The position numbers and the translations under genes were made by a program. This document shows, in pieces, positions 57,238 through 60,000 of a stretch of 60,000 bases of DNA. Location of the stretch: NCBI GenBank assembly GCA_014529385.2, contig CM043950.1, positions 151,408,945-151,468,944 on the forward strand, written 5' to 3'. This stretch comes from Adiantum capillus-veneris (lineage: Eukaryota > Streptophyta > Polypodiopsida > Polypodiales > Pteridaceae). The first letter of the stretch is position 1; each line of letters starts with the position of its first letter. The notes under the pieces were generated by a model. It saw only the letters and a program-made list of their open reading frames with translations. It was not told the DNA's origin and ran no database searches.

Positions 57238-57690
57238 CTATGTACAGTGAAATGGTAGGGATAGCCATAGTGTTTGGGTGAATTTGGTAGGGTGGGGTAG
57301 CTTACTATGGCAATTACGGAGAGCCGAAAAACGGCTATCACCAGAAGACCCTGGTTTAGATCTAAATGTTTTCTTGGATAATTGAAAGCCTTTTGCATCC
57401 ACAAGTCGTTTCCCCTTTTCCATGGGCCTTGGATTTTTGGAGGTAGATGGTGAGGATGTTGCCTGGTTCCCTGCATGATATAGTGTTTTCTTGCTGTTTT
57501 GTAAGGTTGATTCGTAGTTGCCTGGGGGGACAACATATTCTGGTGAGGCAGTTGGTGTAGATGGTGGGGCATTCTTTCCAGCTTGATAGAGGGAAAAAGA
57601 GCAGTGCAATCGGGTGGCCTCTGTACTCGTGCACACTCCACAAACCACACCTCATGCAAACAAGCAAAGAACAAAACAAAGGGGCCACTA
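57238..57690 (-). pseudogene. LINE ORF1 C-terminal fragment
   Basis: The minus strand reads a Pro/Ser-rich part and then PMEKGKRLVDAKGFQLSKKT. This aligns with LDKEKRVVDLEGFITSKNTF in the LINE ORF1 at about 42570. Similar placement before an FDIL- or FSAL-like ending supports a shared family. Two overlapping frames here indicate a frameshift. Confidence 0.55.
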
Positions 57691-59120
57691 CCCTAAATTA
57701 AGAGGTTTAGGGACCTCACACATAGTGCACATAGGCAAGTGAGACTTCTGGCATTATGATGGCATCAAAACATATGGCAAAACACATAGAAACGAAGCTT
57801 AGGGACCTTATGTAGCATATATATACAGAAGACATCAGCTTAACAATACAACGGTATCTGATCATACATAACAAGGATATAGAGAAGCAAGCCAAGGATG
57901 GCATATCCCTTGTCAATAAAACAATCAACCCAGCAAGTAGGTATGATCCTACTAGCAACACATCAATATCTTAGAGAATGATGGCGAGGATGGTGGCCAT
58001 GGAGCATGAGAGAAGACTCCTTATTTAGGTTTTAGGGCTAGTAATGTAGCATACTAGAGGGAGAGAGAGAGAGAGGGAGAGAGAGTAGAGCTCCATCCAT
58101 AGCTCCTCGTTGTGAGCAATGTCGTCATAGCTTCGTTGCTTGGTGAAGTGGGTGAAGTGTTGGTTTTGAGTGAGAGAAGGCCTCCTTATATAGGTTTCTG
58201 AGAGGGTTTAGGATTAGGGATAAACATGCTTAAATCCGCTGATTGGGGTTACTTTTTGCTTAGGGTGGTCAACAGGTTGAGGTCACCTGATATGTCACCA
58301 TCAAGATATTCTCTAGAGTGATGTGAGAGGGGAGGGTAAATGCTGATTTTTCTGATTGTGACACATGGGGATAAGGCCTTAACCAGCATTTAAGAGCAGG
58401 TAAGGTGGCTGTTGAAACTGGAGGTTCTGCACATGTCAGGGGGGGACCTGCGGGGGGGAGGTGGCAGCTGGGTCCTCCTGAATATCAAATTCTCAAAAAA
58501 TCCTCAACCATGGCTTCTTTTGACATGTGTTCTTTGAAACAATCGGCAATGTCTCTTTTCAACTCAAAAGTCTTTATCCCTGTTGACTCACCTTTACCAT
58601 AAGATTTTCCCCTTTTCTTCTCCTGTAACTGCATTGTTGATGCCCAATCACTGCTTGTAGTAACAGTGAACTGTTACCTACCAAATACTTATGGTGCAGT
58701 AAAAAATATTTACCATGGGTAAAAAAAGTTAATGTAGGTAAAAAGTGATTTGTATTTACCATGTAGGTGAAAAATATTTACTGTAGGTAAGAAATATTTA
58801 TTGTGGTAAAAAATATTTACTGTCAATAAAAAAGTGACAATAGAGTATGCTGTGCTATGAGTCCACACGAACATCCTTGTGTAAATTTCACTAGAAATTC
58901 ACACCTAGAATGGGCTATTCTATAAGATATAGGTTGTAGGCATGCATAAGAGCTCGATCCCACGTATCTTCTGTCCATGGCACTTTTTACTCTTTGGTGC
59001 TTGTGAAGTAGATTTTTCTTCTCTTTCGAGATCCCTTGGACTAGAGTATCCTCATCTCCCCAACAACTGACTATGCCTTTATTGCATCTTCAGAAGGGGT
59101 CCTAAAAACCATGCATTATA
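57691..59120. other. Non-coding stretch
   Basis: No domain was seen. It includes a short (GA)n run near 58055-58086, a TATA-like CCTTATATAGG at about 58183, and the small repeat at 58680. Confidence 0.4.
58680..58840. repeat. Degenerate short tandem repeat (TTTACTGTAGGTAAAAAATA)
   Basis: Phrases such as AAATATTTACCATGGGTAAA, GTGAAAAATATTTACTGTAG and AAAAAATATTTACTGT recur every 20-30 bp with changes. Confidence 0.65.
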
Positions 59121-59122
59121 TA

Positions 59123-59136
59123 GCCCTCCCCCTTAA
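59123..59136 (-). other. Candidate polypurine tract of the right-edge gypsy element
   Basis: The minus strand TTAAGGGGGAGGGC lies about 320 bp after the integrase frame ends, on the same strand, where the purine tract before a 3' LTR is expected. Confidence 0.45.
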
Positions 59137-59368
59137 GCTAGAGGTATTTGATGCTTCTAGCTGTAGGTTGTGCTACAATAGGGTTCTCTTGAATACTTAC
59201 CCACCTGGTACCAATTGAATTTGCCATGTTACTGCTTTCTTGGCTGATGCACCCTGTTTAGTCCTTTCTGATGAATAATTGTATCCATCCATGACTAACA
59301 ACTGGTCTCCTAGACCCTTGAAAGCCATACCCCATCCATTGTCAATATCCGCTTTCACTGGTAGCATT

Positions 59369-59430
59369 CTCTTTTTTTCTTCTCTTTTTTTCCTTTTTTT
59401 TTGTCTTCTCTTTTTTTTTTTTTTTTTTGA
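59369..59430. repeat. T-rich (plus) / A-rich (minus) tract
   Basis: Long T runs broken by C; the frames 59197-59520 and 59279-59476 that cross it are not genes. Confidence 0.85.
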
Positions 59431-59455
59431 AACGACTATGTACATGATTGTTACC

Positions 59456-60000
59456 TTAGTTGGAGGTCGAATATGATGAGCTCTCCTCTGAACCATCCTT
59501 AGCATTGATTTCACTAGCATATGGCTGTGAAAGACGACATTGGTAGGCCTTCAATCGCCAACCATTTACTGGGGTCTGATGTACCTTACCATCTAGGTCA
59601 CCTAGTTGGTAACTACCATTTGAGAACCTCTGTATCACTACAAAAGGGCCTTCCCACTTAAGCAAGAACTTACCATCCTTCCTGGGATCAAAGCGATTGT
59701 CGTATCTGAGCACTAAAGAACCTTCCTTGATACCTTTCTTGACAAGGTTGCGATTGAACTTCTTTCGTTTCTTCTCTTCCTCGGCTGCATAGTACTTCAC
59801 TGCTGACTCTCGATCTAGCCCTAACCTCTCCAAATCGATGATTCTTCGTTCCACCTGCTTCTCTTGACTATCCTCTTGATGTGCTTTTAGAACTCGGAGG
59901 CTCGCTAGCTCCACTTCTATAGGCAATAGTGCCTCTTGACCGTAAACCAAGTGAAAAGGTGTATACCCCAAGGATGTTTTAAAGGATGTTCTGTAGGCCC
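59456..60000 (-). pseudogene. pol: Ty3/gypsy integrase C-terminal part, cut by the window edge
   Basis: The minus frame is open from the window edge to 59456. It reads AYRTSFKTSLGYTPFHLVYG, then EALLPIEVELASLRVL (end of the integrase core), then LDRESAVKYYAAEEEKKR. The GPF/Y module follows: FLLKWEGPFVVIQRFSNGSY, DLDGKVHQTPVNGWRLKAY. The phrases KWEGPFVV, NGSYQL and DLDG also occur in the relic at 7658-8059, so both belong to one clade, probably the dual-RNase H (Tat-like) group. No break is visible in this part. The rest of pol should lie beyond 60000. Confidence 0.88.

Overview
This 60 kb window is repeat-rich land-plant nuclear DNA. It holds no intact host gene that I can support, no rRNA or tRNA gene, and no CRISPR array. 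It contains plant-type Ty3/gypsy and Ty1/copia LTR retrotransposons, L1-type LINEs, non-autonomous LTR elements, microsatellites, and two small fragments of host-type genes (a PPR protein and a DEAD-box RNA helicase). The PPR fragment has the form common in the large PPR families of ferns, lycophytes and mosses, so a seed-free plant is my best guess; that is inference.

Layout. 1-2.1 kb: minisatellites and a ~165-bp satellite. 2.1-3.6 kb (minus): a gypsy gag cut off at the satellite. 6.3-8.1 kb (plus): a decayed gypsy pol with two RNase H domains. 11.5-12.8 kb (minus): a gag-like relic beside a non-coding LTR element (12.76-15.69 kb, minus). 15.7-19.0 kb (plus): a decayed gypsy pol of an unusual type that resembles fungal elements. 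19.7 kb: the PPR fragment. 21.2-23.4 kb (minus): a LINE.

23.43-34.61 kb (minus) is a complete 11.2-kb LTR element with 956-bp LTRs, the 5-bp target duplication ACCTC, a primer-binding site and a polypurine tract. It encodes only broken gag and protease. A basic Trp-x-Pro-Lys repeat frame lies where pol would be, a captured DEAD-box helicase fragment lies next to the 3' LTR, and the leader carries six copies of a 24-bp palindrome.

35.29-41.54 kb (plus) is a very young Ty3/gypsy chromovirus: 494-bp LTRs with one difference seen by eye, target duplication GAGGG, and one gag-pol frame broken by a single TGA. Its LTR shares an R/U5 block and a hairpin with the non-coding element at 12.8-15.7 kb, so one may have mobilised the other.

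41.8-43.2 kb is a LINE 5' part. 45.05-49.84 kb (minus) is a short LTR element (target duplication CATGG) that contains a decayed copia element on the opposite strand. 50.7-54.8 kb is the best-preserved LINE. 57.2-57.7 kb is another LINE ORF1 fragment. 59.1-60 kb (minus) is the integrase end of a gypsy element that runs off the window.

The best candidates for something undescribed are the 11.2-kb gag-protease element (palindromes, Trp repeats, captured helicase, duplicated LTR tip), the fungal-like gypsy pol, and the R/U5 hairpin shared by an autonomous and a non-coding element.
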